Origin: Nitratireductor indicus C115
Lineage (GTDB): Bacteria > Pseudomonadota > Alphaproteobacteria > Rhizobiales > Rhizobiaceae
Length of the DNA: 64,000 nucleotides
Assembly (NCBI RefSeq): GCF_000300515.1
Contig: NZ_AMSI01000001.1
Coordinates: 1 to 64,000, forward strand
Direction of reading: 5' to 3'
Position numbers and translations under genes: made by a program. The notes below the pieces were generated by a model that was given only the letters and a program-made list of their open reading frames with translations, searched no databases and was not told the origin of the DNA. This document shows, piece after piece, positions 7,066-15,779 of this stretch; within the stretch, counting starts at the first letter, position 1; each line of letters opens with the position of its first letter.

Positions 7066-7353
7066 TCAATCCCAGGGCTTGATGATCACTCCACCGTTAG
7101 GGCGGAAGGTCAGGCGAAAGACGGCTTTGGGATAGACGCCTTCGCTCTCAGCCGGCCCGCAATACACCTTCGTGACGGTGCCGTAGGCATCCTCTCCTTT
7201 GGCGTAGGCCAGCTTCACCAAGGGGCAATTAAAACCTGCTTGCCGGATGCCCGCGGCTACGTCCCGAGCCATCACTGGTGTCACATCGATTTCGCTGCTG
7301 TTCGCTGGAACAACGGCTGCAGCTAGGGCCGCGCTCGCAATAAGAGCTTTCAA
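7066..7353 (-). CDS. Small secreted protein of unknown function
   Basis: A 95-residue protein with an N-terminal signal peptide (MKALIASAALAAAVVPANS, likely cleavage after Ala or Ser) and two cysteines about 23 residues apart (FNCPL and KVYCGP) that could form a disulfide in the periplasm. The C-terminus ends in FRLTFRPNGGVIIKPWD. It is the last gene before the broken comM and runs opposite to the lysis genes, a typical place for a lysogenic-conversion (moron) gene. No known family is recognised. Confidence 0.7.
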   Translation of the reverse strand: MKALIASAALAAAVVPANSSEIDVTPVMARDVAAGIRQAGFNCPLVKLAYAKGEDAYGTVTKVYCGPAESEGVYPKAVFRLTFRPNGGVIIKPWD

Positions 7354-7489
7354 GGTAGCCTCCCCAATAAAACGAGGCGAAGGTGCCGCAGGTGGGGCGG
7401 GCGGTCAATGCTGCCTTCGCGCCAGCGGTGAGCATTCAGTGAGCGAATATTCTAAAATCCCACAAGCTATTGTTTTACATGGGACAAAT

Positions 7490-7520
7490 AGAATTAGTGG
7501 CTGCCCTCTTTGGGCAGGTC
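7490..7520. other. Probable prophage attachment junction in comM
   Basis: The comM reading frame matches its family through PKEGSH and then hits a stop (TAA at 7494-7496 on the minus strand), where intact proteins continue YDLP. The shared core would therefore lie around GGCTGCCCTCTTTGGGCAG (7500-7518). The other junction and the integrase are outside the window. Confidence 0.6.
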
Positions 7521-7733
7521 CGCCGGCGCCAGATTTACGGTGACCTTCTTGGGCGGCATGGAAAGGCCGGACGCGTGAAGCGCTGCCTGCACGCGCTCGC
7601 GGCTTTCCGCCACCGCCTTGTCGGCAAGCCCCACGATCTGCATCCCCATTTTGCCGGGCGCCACCATCACCTGGACGTCGACAGGAATGGCTTCAATGCC
7701 CTGAAATGCAATCGTGCGAACCCGCGAAACCAT
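7494..7733 (-). pseudogene. comM: comM (yifB) N-terminal fragment, cut by prophage
   Basis: These 79 codons match the N-terminus of ComM/YifB, a hexameric AAA+ magnesium-chelatase-like helicase of about 510 residues that aids branch migration in transformation. Visible family features are MVSRVRTIAFQGIEA, the PGKMGMQIVGLADKAVAESRERV segment and PKKVTVNLAPADLPKEGSH. The frame then stops, so all the ATPase domains are missing. In related genomes comM lies beside gshB, as here, so this is the original locus. The remainder is predicted at the far end of the prophage. Confidence 0.88.
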
Positions 7734-7916
7734 ACCTGCCCCCGGAACACCACTCGGCTGTCAGCGGCAGTTGATGAAATGCACGCATAACAAGCATCTA
7801 ATGATTTAATACAACCATACAAAACCAGCTTTTTTCGATCAAATCAAGAACATTAAGAGAACAATTTTCCGCTTGGGTTGCAATAAGGTTGCAAGCGGTT
7901 GCTCCAGGAGAACAAA

Positions 7917-7941
7917 AAGCCCGGCCGTTTCCGGCCGGGCA
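7917..7941 (-). terminator. Terminator of gshB
   Basis: A 9-bp stem (7919-7927 with 7932-7940, loop of four) is followed on the minus strand by five T. It lies 29 bases beyond the gshB stop. The preceding bases 7740-7910 are AT-rich and hold no gene that I can support. Confidence 0.88.
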
Positions 7942-7968
7942 GGGTCTGAACATCCAGTGCGGATACGA

Positions 7969-8916
7969 TTATGCGGCTGCGCGGCGGGCTTCCACGGCAT
8001 CCCAGAAGAGAGCTGCGATATCGGGACCGCCAAACCGTTTCACTTCGCGCACGCCGGTGGGCGAGGTAACGTTGATTTCCGTCAGCCATCCGCCAATGAC
8101 ATCAATGCCGACCAGGGTGAAGCCGCGTTCGCGCAGGGAGGGGCCGATGCGAGCGCAGATTTCATGTTCGCGATTGGTCAGTTCGGAGGGCTCGGCCTTG
8201 CCGCCCACATGCATGTTCGAACGGGAATCGTGCTCTGCGGGCACGCGGTTGATCGCTCCGACGGGCTCGCCCTCGATCAGCAGGATGCGCTTGTCCCCGC
8301 CGCGCACCTCGCTGAGATAACGCTGGACGATGAAGGGTTCGCGAAACGCCTGCATGAACATTTCCAGAAGCGAGGCGAGGTTGCGGTCGCCCTCGCGCAG
8401 GTGAAAAATGCCTGCTCCCCCGTTTCCGTAAAGCGGCTTGACGATAATGTCGCCGTGCTGGCGACGGAAATCGTCGACCTCGCGCGGGTCGCGGGTGATC
8501 AGCGTTTCGGGCATCAGGTCGGCGAATTCGGTGACGAAGATCTTCTCGGGGCTGTTGCGCACCCAGGCCGGATCGTTGACCACGAGCGTCCTCGGGTGGA
8601 TACGCTCCAGAATATGCGTTGTGGTGATGTAGTTCATGTCGAAGGGCGGATCTTGACGCAGGAGAACCACATCCATCGTGGAAAGATCGAGCCGCTCCGG
8701 TTCACCGAGCGTGAAATGATCTCCCTTCACGTCGCGCACCGTGAGGCGTTCCGCCCAGGCAATGACCTTGCCGTTGGCCATGGACAGGCGGTCGGGCGTG
8801 TAGTGCCAGAGGGCGTGGCCGCGCGCCTGGGCTTCCAGCGCCATGGCGAAGCTTGTGTCGCCGGCGATCGAAATGGTGGAAACATGGTCCATCTGTATGG
8901 CGACTTTGAGCGACAT
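7969..8916 (-). CDS. gshB: Glutathione synthetase
   Basis: A 315-residue ATP-grasp ligase that joins gamma-glutamylcysteine and glycine to glutathione in the cytoplasm. Length and motifs match the family: N-terminal [39 protein letters not shown] for substrate binding, [16 protein letters not shown] as the ATP-grasp loop, [17 protein letters not shown], and the metal-binding [19 protein letters not shown] near the end. It stands alone with its own terminator. Its neighbour comM is the usual one in this group of bacteria. Confidence 0.97.
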   Translation of the reverse strand: MSLKVAIQMDHVSTISIAGDTSFAMALEAQARGHALWHYTPDRLSMANGKVIAWAERLTVRDVKGDHFTLGEPERLDLSTMDVVLLRQDPPFDMNYITTTHILERIHPRTLVVNDPAWVRNSPEKIFVTEFADLMPETLITRDPREVDDFRRQHGDIIVKPLYGNGGAGIFHLREGDRNLASLLEMFMQAFREPFIVQRYLSEVRGGDKRILLIEGEPVGAINRVPAEHDSRSNMHVGGKAEPSELTNREHEICARIGPSLRERGFTLVGIDVIGGWLTEINVTSPTGVREVKRFGGPDIAALFWDAVEARRAAA

Positions 8917-9142
8917 GGGTGGGACTCCAGGCAGGGGCTCGAAGAGAGCTTGAGACGAGGGCTAGAGCATTCCGCGGCCAAAGGTAACTCACTGGCTTCG
9001 CACGAATGCGGCTGAGACCAACAGATAAGAGGGGCAGATGACGGCGCAAGCCCCCTTATGTCAAGCGACGTTACGGCATGCTTCCTTGAAAGAAAATCAA
9101 CCCGCCCAACGGTGCCCCGCATGAATGCGCAAAAGCAAAAAG

Positions 9143-9499
9143 CTAGCGCGCCTCGATGCATACCTTTGTGTGGCCGGCCTTGATGAAGCCGAGCCTCGAA
9201 GCGGCAGCCTTGGAGAGATCGAGAATGCGCCCGCGCACGAAGGGGCCGCGATCGTTGATCCGCACGACGACGCTACGGCCGTTGCGCTTGTTGACCACGC
9301 GCAGCTTCGTGCCGAAGGGCAGGGAGCGGTGGGCGGCAGTCATTGCAGCAGGGTTCATGCGTTCCCCGGAGGCGGTTTTTGAGGTCAGTGCATACCAGGA
9401 GGCGCTGCCGCACTGGGCGAAGGCAGGGGTAGCGAGTGTCCCGAGCAAAAGCACGGCAAGCGGCATCGCCACGCGGCGATGCATTCCATGATGCTTCAT
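9143..9499 (-). CDS. RlpA-like double-psi beta-barrel protein
   Basis: A 118-residue secreted protein with a signal peptide ending LLGTLATPAFA. The mature part matches the septal-ring RlpA family: CGSASWYALTSKTASGERMN, FGTKLRVVNKRNGRSVVVRINDRGPF and GRILDLSKAAASRLG, with the conserved His in AAHRSLPFG and Asp in NDRGPF used by lytic transglycosylase members. It lacks the SPOR domain of full-length RlpA, so it is a short single-domain version. Likely location is the periplasm. Confidence 0.9.
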   Translation of the reverse strand: MKHHGMHRRVAMPLAVLLLGTLATPAFAQCGSASWYALTSKTASGERMNPAAMTAAHRSLPFGTKLRVVNKRNGRSVVVRINDRGPFVRGRILDLSKAAASRLGFIKAGHTKVCIEAR

Positions 9500-9566
9500 G
9501 AAGTTTATCCTGATCCGAAATACTGCCGCGCCGATAAAGGCGAAATGCGGCGAGGAAACGGCAAGA

Positions 9567-10253
9567 TCAGTTGCGCACCTTGCGCATGAAGGCGCAGGCC
9601 GGCAAACCGTCTTTGTTGGTGAGTGTCAAAACGGGGTCGGCGATAGACTTCAGAATGTCGTGCGCGGGCCCGGTGGTGGGCCAGTCTATATCATCGAGAA
9701 CGACGATGCCGCCGACCTTGAGCTTCTTCGCATAAAGGACGACATCCTCGGCAGCGTTGAAGACGGAGTGGGCGCCGTCGATATGCAGGAAGTCGATCCT
9801 GTCGAAAAGCACATATGCCTCCCGCGAAGGACATTCGAGCACTCGGATTTGCCGGGTAAGGTCATGCTTCGCTATGAAGGCGAGGAAGTTGCGTTTGATG
9901 CCGGGGAAATCGACCTCTTTCCACCAGGCGTCATTTTCCTCGCTGGTGAAGTGTTCGGTGGCAACCGCCGGGCTCCATGTTTCGATACCATAGACCACGC
10001 CGCTACCGTTTTCCCGCAATGCCGCCGCACAGGGCACGATTGAGCGCCCGCCGAAAATTCCGATTTCAACGCAGATGTCGGGCTTTTCCTGCCTGATGAG
10101 ATCAACGAGCGCCGCAGCCTTTTCCCGGCTGCACCAGCCTTCGAGCTTCTCCTCGGCGAGACACAGGACTTCCCGCACGGAGCCGGGTTCTGCTGATTGG
10201 CCGCGCTTGCTGCTCAAGCTCGATGACAATTTTCTCATGGCACCATGTAACAT
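9567..10253 (-). CDS. Class I SAM-dependent methyltransferase (Methyltransf_24 type)
   Basis: About 228 residues from ATG 10253; ATG 10238 is an alternative. A longer frame to 10367 would overlap the upstream glycosyltransferase. The core has the Rossmann SAM-binding pattern CVEIGIFGGRSIVPCAAAL, an acidic second strand (VVYGIETWSP), and FLHIDGAHS followed by GGIVVLDDIDW, typical of O-methyltransferases acting on glycans or cell-surface precursors. It follows a glycosyltransferase on the same strand, which suggests a joint role in modifying a surface polysaccharide; substrate unknown. Confidence 0.8.
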   Translation of the reverse strand: MLHGAMRKLSSSLSSKRGQSAEPGSVREVLCLAEEKLEGWCSREKAAALVDLIRQEKPDICVEIGIFGGRSIVPCAAALRENGSGVVYGIETWSPAVATEHFTSEENDAWWKEVDFPGIKRNFLAFIAKHDLTRQIRVLECPSREAYVLFDRIDFLHIDGAHSVFNAAEDVVLYAKKLKVGGIVVLDDIDWPTTGPAHDILKSIADPVLTLTNKDGLPACAFMRKVRN

Positions 10254-10296
10254 ATCCTGCCCCCCAGTTGCCCAATGTCTTTGCGCTGCAGAGTGA

Positions 10297-11382
10297 TCAG
10301 GATCCGCCCAGACGTCCCAGAAGGCCTTCGGCCATCGCAGTCCAGCTATGATTTCCAGCGTAAGCAAGCGCGTTTTCAGCCAGCTGTTTCTGCAGGGTTT
10401 TATCTGTCGCCACTTTCTCGATTGCCTCGGCGAGGGCTTTGGGATCCTTCGGCGGCACCAGCTCGAAGCAGCCGGCCTCCTCCTGAATTTCGCGAAAGGT
10501 TATCGTGCGTGATGCAATGATCGGGCGTCCATGACATATGCCCCATGTCACAGCGCCCGAGCCTGCCGGTCCGTTCTCGTGATAAGGAGCCAGAACGATG
10601 TCCGTCCGCTCCATGATCGCGGGAATATCCTCTTCTTCCAGCCAGCCGGTTATCTCGATGCGCGGGTCCTGGGCTTCCTGCAGGCGGCGATACGTGTCGT
10701 CCAGCGTGTTTCCCGGGTGTTCTCCGCCGGCGATCAGAAGCCGGTATTTGCCGGGCAGCAGATCGAGAGCGGCCAGAATCTCATCATATCCCTTATATTT
10801 GGCAATAAAGCCGAAGATTGTCAGCGTGACATCGCCAGCGGAGGATTTCTTTTTCCTGATCTTGTGCGGTTCAGGGAGGGGGTGGCGGGTCGCCCAGATT
10901 GCTTGTTCCGACAATCCCGCTTCCAGATATTGCTGACGTGCCGTTTCACCATGCACCACGGTGAAAATGCGTGGGTTCTCGTTGATAAGGGTGCGAATGC
11001 GTTTCCAGTAGTGGCGTTTCTTGGAAAGGAAACGGCGCGAGGTTCTCGGTTCCGAATGAAAGATGATGGCGGTTGGCTTGTTTGCCGCAACCACGGATTT
11101 CATCACATGGGCAAAGACTTTCTGTGCGACGCCCGATGGAAAGCGCCCACCGAAAAGTCCGTATTCATGCTGGATGATGAGTGCATCGCAGCCGGCAAGC
11201 TTGGCTTCGAAGCTGTCGAAGCAGTATGGCAGCTGACGGGGGGAGAGCTTGCGGGCGGTGGCCACATCAACGGGATGGATATCGACCGAATGCCCCTTGT
11301 TCCGAATGGCGTGCACCAGCGCGTCATTATACGTCGCGATGCCGCAGCGTTCACCAAAGGTGGAAAGTGCCAGAATATGCAT
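10297..11382 (-). CDS. GT4-family glycosyltransferase
   Basis: A 361-residue GT-B enzyme starting at MHILALSTFGERCGIATYN; the frame extends upstream to 11445 but without family resemblance. Conserved features: an IIQHEYGLFGG acceptor-domain segment, nucleotide-sugar site FGFIAKYKGYDEIL...YRLLIAGG, ITGWLEEEDIPAIMERTDIVLAPYHENGPAGSGAVTWGICHGRPIIAS with the GT4 Glu-x7-Glu-like region. It probably adds a sugar to a surface glycan. It shares strand and proximity with the methyltransferase. Confidence 0.88.
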   Translation of the reverse strand: MHILALSTFGERCGIATYNDALVHAIRNKGHSVDIHPVDVATARKLSPRQLPYCFDSFEAKLAGCDALIIQHEYGLFGGRFPSGVAQKVFAHVMKSVVAANKPTAIIFHSEPRTSRRFLSKKRHYWKRIRTLINENPRIFTVVHGETARQQYLEAGLSEQAIWATRHPLPEPHKIRKKKSSAGDVTLTIFGFIAKYKGYDEILAALDLLPGKYRLLIAGGEHPGNTLDDTYRRLQEAQDPRIEITGWLEEEDIPAIMERTDIVLAPYHENGPAGSGAVTWGICHGRPIIASRTITFREIQEEAGCFELVPPKDPKALAEAIEKVATDKTLQKQLAENALAYAGNHSWTAMAEGLLGRLGGS

Positions 11383-11525
11383 ATGTATATTTATCTGAAC
11401 TGGGTGAGTGTAACAATGCCCGATCGGAAAGGAGTACTGAAGCACAAAGGCTGTGCGGGCTGTAGTTACGAAAGCCCAGCGTTATTGCAAAATAATCCAG
11501 AAGGCTTCCGGAGCGACGGAAGACC

Positions 11526-11915
11526 TCAAAGGGTTTGCATCGCCTCGCCCGGAAACATGAGCATAAAGGCGGCCATGCCGGTCAGATAGGCCACAGCCAC
11601 GATCCCGCCGAGAAACAGCGCGAGGGCCGCCAGGGCGTTAGGCCATTCTCGGGTCTGGAAGAGGTAGATGGCGAGTCCGGCCGGGACGAAAAGAAGCGTC
11701 ATTACCTTGCTGAGCGTGCTCCGTTCCTTGCCCAGAACAATCGCATCCTCTGCCTGCCACCAATAGGCGAGAAAGAGGATCCCGATCAGCTGGACGAAGT
11801 CGTTCCAAGTCATGCCGCTCGCGCCGTAAGGCCAGAAAATCACGTCGAGCACAACGCCGATGGAAATGAAGACGGCAAGGGCGAGATAGATCAGGTTACG
11901 TTTTCTCACCGGCAT
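11526..11915 (-). CDS. Small multi-pass membrane protein of unknown function
   Basis: About 129 residues from MPVRKRNLIYLALAVF, with four hydrophobic segments: LIYLALAVFISIGVVLDVIFW, VQLIGILFLAYWW, VMTLLFVPAGLAIYLF and LAALALFLGGIVAVAYLTGMAAFML. A longer frame reaches 11948 but the first 11 codons carry no membrane or family signal. No catalytic motif is seen. It lies between the glycosyltransferase and the tRNA gene. Confidence 0.7.
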   Translation of the reverse strand: MPVRKRNLIYLALAVFISIGVVLDVIFWPYGASGMTWNDFVQLIGILFLAYWWQAEDAIVLGKERSTLSKVMTLLFVPAGLAIYLFQTREWPNALAALALFLGGIVAVAYLTGMAAFMLMFPGEAMQTL

Positions 11916-12090
11916 CTCTCCGCCATTTCGCATTATTTCATGGAGCATAGGCTATCGCCCGAGGCAAGCCGAAGGCCGGGCTGTCTGAAGCCACCGCTAA
12001 GAACTGCAACGCCGTTTTGCGTCGAAGATGTTCAATTGTCTGGAAACACAAAGCGCGGATGAATTGGCAGGTGGTCACGCGCTGGAAAGA

Positions 12091-12175
12091 TGGTGCCCAG
12101 GAGAGGACTCGAACCTCCACGCCTCGCGGCACACGGACCTGAACCGTGCGCGTCTACCAATTCCGCCACCTGGGC
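12091..12175 (-). tRNA. tRNA-Leu (anticodon CAG)
   Basis: On the minus strand the sequence folds as a class II tRNA. The acceptor stem GCCCAGG pairs with CCTGGGC, followed by ACCA. The D arm carries GGTAGAC, the anticodon loop is TTCAGGT with CAG at 34-36, a long variable arm (GTGCCGCGAGGCG) is present, and the T loop is GGTTCGAGTCC. CCA is encoded. Confidence 0.97.
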
Positions 12176-12250
12176 AGGTGTGCGCTGCCGATGTAAGGGC
12201 CAAGCCCTGATATGTCAACGCGAATTCTCGATCCTGCGGTGGAATTTTAA

Positions 12251-12312
12251 AGCCGCCGGCGTGCGGCTCCGAAGATCGGCGTGCGAAGCCGGCTGGCCCG
12301 CTTCGCACGCCG
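12251..12312 (-). terminator. Double hairpin at the 3' end of gpmA
   Basis: A perfect 13-bp stem (12277-12289 with 12300-12312, loop of ten) lies 13 bases beyond the gpmA stop. A smaller stem (12251-12256 with 12263-12268) follows. No U-tract is present, so these may protect the mRNA 3' end rather than terminate strictly. Confidence 0.55.
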
Positions 12313-12324
12313 TATTCGCATGTC

Positions 12325-12945
12325 TCAGTCTTCCAGGATTTCCTTGGAAGCCACGGTGGAATCCGCGTTCAGCCTGTAGATGATGGGCACGCCCGTGCCG
12401 ATCTCCATCTTGACGATCTCATCGCCGCTCAGCCCGTCGAGCGCCATGACGAGCGAGCGCAACGAATTGCCGTGCGCCGCCACAAGAACCGTCTCGCCAC
12501 GCAGCACATGCGGCAGAATGTCGTGCAGGAAATAGGGCCACACGCGTGCACCCGTATCCTTCAGGCTCTCGCCTCCGGGCGGCGGCGTGTCATAGGAACG
12601 GCGCCATATGTGAACCTGTTCCTCGCCCCATTTCTCGCGCGCATCATCCTTGTTCAAACCAGAAAGGTCGCCATAGTCGCGTTCGTTGAGCGCCTGGTCG
12701 CGGATCGTCTTCAGCCCGTCCTGGCCGAGTTCATGGAGAATGTGATCGCAAGTCACCTGCGCCCGAGAAAGCGCGGAGGTGAAGGCGATGTCGGGCTTGA
12801 AGCCGAGCGCTTTCAGCTTGCGGCCGGCTTCCTTTGCCTCCTCATGACCCTTTTCGGTCAGGCCCGGGTCGCGCCAGCCCGTGAACAGGTTCTTGAGGTT
12901 CCATTCGCTCTGTCCGTGGCGGACGAGGATCAGGGTTCCGGACAT
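12325..12945 (-). CDS. gpmA: 2,3-bisphosphoglycerate-dependent phosphoglycerate mutase
   Basis: A 206-residue glycolytic enzyme that interconverts 3- and 2-phosphoglycerate through a phosphohistidine. The start at [17 protein letters not shown] places the catalytic RHG at residues 9-11; other motifs are [42 protein letters not shown] and [13 protein letters not shown] with the second catalytic His. An upstream extension to 13035 is the antisense tail of dapB. It lies 34 bases beyond dapB on the same strand. Confidence 0.96.
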   Translation of the reverse strand: MSGTLILVRHGQSEWNLKNLFTGWRDPGLTEKGHEEAKEAGRKLKALGFKPDIAFTSALSRAQVTCDHILHELGQDGLKTIRDQALNERDYGDLSGLNKDDAREKWGEEQVHIWRRSYDTPPPGGESLKDTGARVWPYFLHDILPHVLRGETVLVAAHGNSLRSLVMALDGLSGDEIVKMEIGTGVPIIYRLNADSTVASKEILED

Positions 12946-12979
12946 GGATGCTTCCCTTGCAGTTTCGAAAAATGGACAA

Positions 12980-13795
12980 TCACGGATTGAGCCCGAGCAC
13001 GTCGAGCATGGAATAAAGGCCGGGCTTGCGCCCATGTGCCCACAGCGCCGCCTTCACAGCGCCCCGGGCGAAGATCGACCGGTCGTCGGCATGATGCGAA
13101 AGGGTTATCCGCTCGCCTGGGCCGGCCAGGATCACCGAATGCTCTCCCACCACGGAGCCGCCGCGCAGGGTGGCAAAGCCGATGCTCGAGGCTTCGCGCG
13201 GGCCGGTAATGCCGTCGCGTACGCGCACGCTGTGCTCTGCAAGCGAGATGGCGCGTCCCTCGGCTGCCGCCTGGCCCAGCAGATAGGCCGTGCCCGAAGG
13301 CGCATCCACCTTGTGGCGGTGGTGCATTTCCAACACCTCGATATCGAAGTCGTTGGCATCGAGCGCTCTGGCCGCCTGCTTCACCAGCACCGCGAGAAGG
13401 TTCACACCAAGGCTCATATTGCCCGACTTGACGATGGTCGCATGGTGAGCCGCGGCCTTGATCTTTTCGTCATGCTCGGCCTCGCAACCCGTGGTGCCGA
13501 TCACATGGACGATACGTGCCTGGGCGGCATATCCCGCAAATTCGACGCTTGCCGAAGGGCTCGTGAAATCCAGAACGCCATCGGCCTTGGCGAAGGCCGC
13601 CAGGGGATCGTCGGTAACAGGAACATCGATGACGCCGACGCCCGCGATTTCACCGGCGTCCTTTCCCACGAAGGGAGACCCCTTGCGCTCCACTGCGGCA
13701 GCGACGCGAACGCCCTCCATCCCCTGAATGGTCCGGATGAGTGTTTGCCCCATGCGGCCCGCGGCGCCGACGATCACCAGCCCCATTTCGCTCAT
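12980..13795 (-). CDS. dapB: 4-hydroxy-tetrahydrodipicolinate reductase
   Basis: A 271-residue NAD(P)H-dependent reductase of the lysine and diaminopimelate pathway. The N-terminus has the dinucleotide motif [11 protein letters not shown], and the catalytic region reads [18 protein letters not shown] with the expected His-His, Lys and SGT residues. Length is normal. It is followed by gpmA on the same strand, an arrangement seen in related alphaproteobacteria. Confidence 0.97.
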   Translation of the reverse strand: MSEMGLVIVGAAGRMGQTLIRTIQGMEGVRVAAAVERKGSPFVGKDAGEIAGVGVIDVPVTDDPLAAFAKADGVLDFTSPSASVEFAGYAAQARIVHVIGTTGCEAEHDEKIKAAAHHATIVKSGNMSLGVNLLAVLVKQAARALDANDFDIEVLEMHHRHKVDAPSGTAYLLGQAAAEGRAISLAEHSVRVRDGITGPREASSIGFATLRGGSVVGEHSVILAGPGERITLSHHADDRSIFARGAVKAALWAHGRKPGLYSMLDVLGLNP

Positions 13796-13809
13796 TGCCC
13801 ATCACCCAT

Positions 13810-15711
13810 TCACTTGGTCTCCTGTGCCGCAGGCTCGACCGGCGCCCCAGTGCTGGCTTCGGTGTTTGCCCCGATGCTGGCTCCGATGCCGGCCGTAGTG
13901 TTGGCAAGCAGATCCTCGCCCTTTTCGCTCTGCATCTTGTGGAAGCGTGCATAAATGCCGTGGGGTTTGCGCACAAGGGAGGCATGCGTGCCTTCCTCCA
14001 CCAGGTGACCCTCTTCCAGGACGATGATGCGGTCGGCGTTGACCACGGTCGAAAGGCGATGCGCGATCACCAGCGTTGTGCGCGTCTTCATGATCTGTTC
14101 GAGCGCTTCCTGCACGCGCGCCTCTGATTCATTGTCTAGCGCCGAAGTCGCTTCGTCGAGCAGGAGGATGGGCGCGTCGCGCACGATGGCGCGGGCAATG
14201 GAAAGACGCTGGCGCTGCCCGCCGGAAAGTGTTGCTCCGTTCTCGCCCACCAGCGTGTTGTAGCCTTCGGCCTGCTGGCGGATGAACTCGTCGGCATGGG
14301 CAAGCCGCGCTGCCTCTTCCACTTCCTGGTCGGTCGCATCGGGTCTGCCGTAGCGGATGTTGTCGCGGATCGTGCCCTCGAACAGGTAGGGTTGCTGCGA
14401 GACATAGGCGATGGCGCCGCGCAGGGAACTCTTGGTGACGTGCGAGATGTCCTGTTCATCGATCCTGATGCTGCCGTCATCGATATCGTAGAACCGCTGC
14501 AACAGCGCAAACAGCGTCGACTTGCCGGCGCCTGAAGGTCCCACGATAGCGGTCGTCTGGCCGGCCTGCGCCGTAAAGCTCACGCCGTGAAGCACCGACA
14601 GGTTTTCGCCATAGGAGAAGGCGACCTTGTCGAAGATAACATCGCCCTTCGTGACCTTGAGCGGCACGGAACCGTCGGCGTCGCGCTGCTTTGGTTCGAT
14701 GTCGAGGATTTCGTAGATCATGCGTGCGTTCACGAGCGCGCGCTCCAGATTGACCTGAACGCGGGCGAGCTTGCGCACGGGATCGTAGGCGAGCAACAAG
14801 GCCGTGATGAAGGCGAACACCGTGCCAGGCGGCTGCGAAGCGACGGAAGCGCGCCAGGCCGCGTAGCCGATAACGCCGGCAATGGCGAGACCGGCCAGAA
14901 GCTCGGTGATCGGCCCAAGCCGCTCCGAGACGCGGGCGATCTTGTTGGAACGCTCTTCCGCATAGGAGATGAGGCCGGTCATCTTCTGCGAAAGCTGTTC
15001 TTCCATCGTGAAGGCCTTGATGATCGCGATGCCCTGCACGGATTCCTGCATGGCGCCGAGCAGCCGGGAATTGACCTCCACCGCCTCGCGCGTGACGCGA
15101 CGCAGACGCCGCATCAGATAGTTGACCGAAATGATGAGTGGCGGACCGATGACGAGCGCGATGGCCGAGAGCAGCGGATCCTGCATCACCATCACCGCGA
15201 CGAGGCCGATCAGCGTCACGAGATCGCGCGCGATGGAAGCGACTGTCATGTTGAGAAGATCGCGGATACCGCCGACATTCTGGCTGATCTGCGCGGAAAG
15301 CTGGCCGGAGCGCGTGGCCGTGAAGAAGCCGATGTCGAGCCGCATCAGATGATCGAAGACGCGCTGCTGGTAGCGCGCAACGATGTTGTTTCCGATCTTG
15401 GCCAGCATGACCGATTGGCCGTAGGTGGCAAAGCCGCGAATGGCGAATGCGGCGACGATGGCTCCGCAGATCCATGCGACCAGATGCCATTGCTGGCGGT
15501 AGAAGACCTCGTCGATGATGTCGCGCATGATCCAGGCGCTGAACGCCGTGGTCGCGGCGATGGCGAGCATGCAGACGATCGCGATGGCATAATGGCCGAG
15601 ATACTCGCGGCCGTTCTCCGCGAAGATCCGGCGAATGACGGGGATCACCGCGCCTGAATCCGTCTTGGCTTTTCCGATCTTCAAATCATCCGTTCCTGTT
15701 CCGTCAGGCAC
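13810..15711 (-). CDS. MsbA-like ABC transporter, fused permease and ATPase
   Basis: A 633-residue half-transporter with six membrane helices in the first 310 residues and a nucleotide-binding domain (Walker A GPSGAGKST, signature LSGGQRQRLS, Walker B ILLLDEATS, His switch VIAHRLST). It resembles lipid and multidrug exporters such as MsbA, acting as a homodimer in the inner membrane. After the ATPase the C-terminus is a low-complexity Ala/Gly/Ser/Thr tail with repeated GAS/GAN/GAP units. Substrate not determined. Confidence 0.92.
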   Translation of the reverse strand: MPDGTGTDDLKIGKAKTDSGAVIPVIRRIFAENGREYLGHYAIAIVCMLAIAATTAFSAWIMRDIIDEVFYRQQWHLVAWICGAIVAAFAIRGFATYGQSVMLAKIGNNIVARYQQRVFDHLMRLDIGFFTATRSGQLSAQISQNVGGIRDLLNMTVASIARDLVTLIGLVAVMVMQDPLLSAIALVIGPPLIISVNYLMRRLRRVTREAVEVNSRLLGAMQESVQGIAIIKAFTMEEQLSQKMTGLISYAEERSNKIARVSERLGPITELLAGLAIAGVIGYAAWRASVASQPPGTVFAFITALLLAYDPVRKLARVQVNLERALVNARMIYEILDIEPKQRDADGSVPLKVTKGDVIFDKVAFSYGENLSVLHGVSFTAQAGQTTAIVGPSGAGKSTLFALLQRFYDIDDGSIRIDEQDISHVTKSSLRGAIAYVSQQPYLFEGTIRDNIRYGRPDATDQEVEEAARLAHADEFIRQQAEGYNTLVGENGATLSGGQRQRLSIARAIVRDAPILLLDEATSALDNESEARVQEALEQIMKTRTTLVIAHRLSTVVNADRIIVLEEGHLVEEGTHASLVRKPHGIYARFHKMQSEKGEDLLANTTAGIGASIGANTEASTGAPVEPAAQETK

Positions 15712-15779
15712 CCACCCTGAAAGACAGGCTATGCCTGTTCATGGCTTCTCATGCAACGGCGAATTGCCATCGGCCCGAT

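Noticed and set aside
6466-7326. A 286-codon plus-strand frame over the hairpin region
   Set aside because: It has no family resemblance, runs through the terminator at 6903-6938 and lies antisense over the secreted-protein gene at 7066-7353. The composition fits a chance GC-rich frame.
7440-7470. ATTCTAAAAT as a second Irr box
   Set aside because: Only one half-site is present; the other arm of TTTAGAA-N3-TTCTAAA is missing. The same holds for a similar half-site near 43660.
7873-9015. A 380-codon plus-strand frame
   Set aside because: It is the antisense shadow of gshB, whose own reading frame matches a known family over its full length.
12881-13954. A 357-codon plus-strand frame across gpmA and dapB
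   Set aside because: It covers two well-supported genes on the opposite strand and has no resemblance to a known family.
14587-15657. A 356-codon plus-strand frame
   Set aside because: It is antisense to the ABC exporter gene; the Asp/His-rich composition is typical of such shadows.
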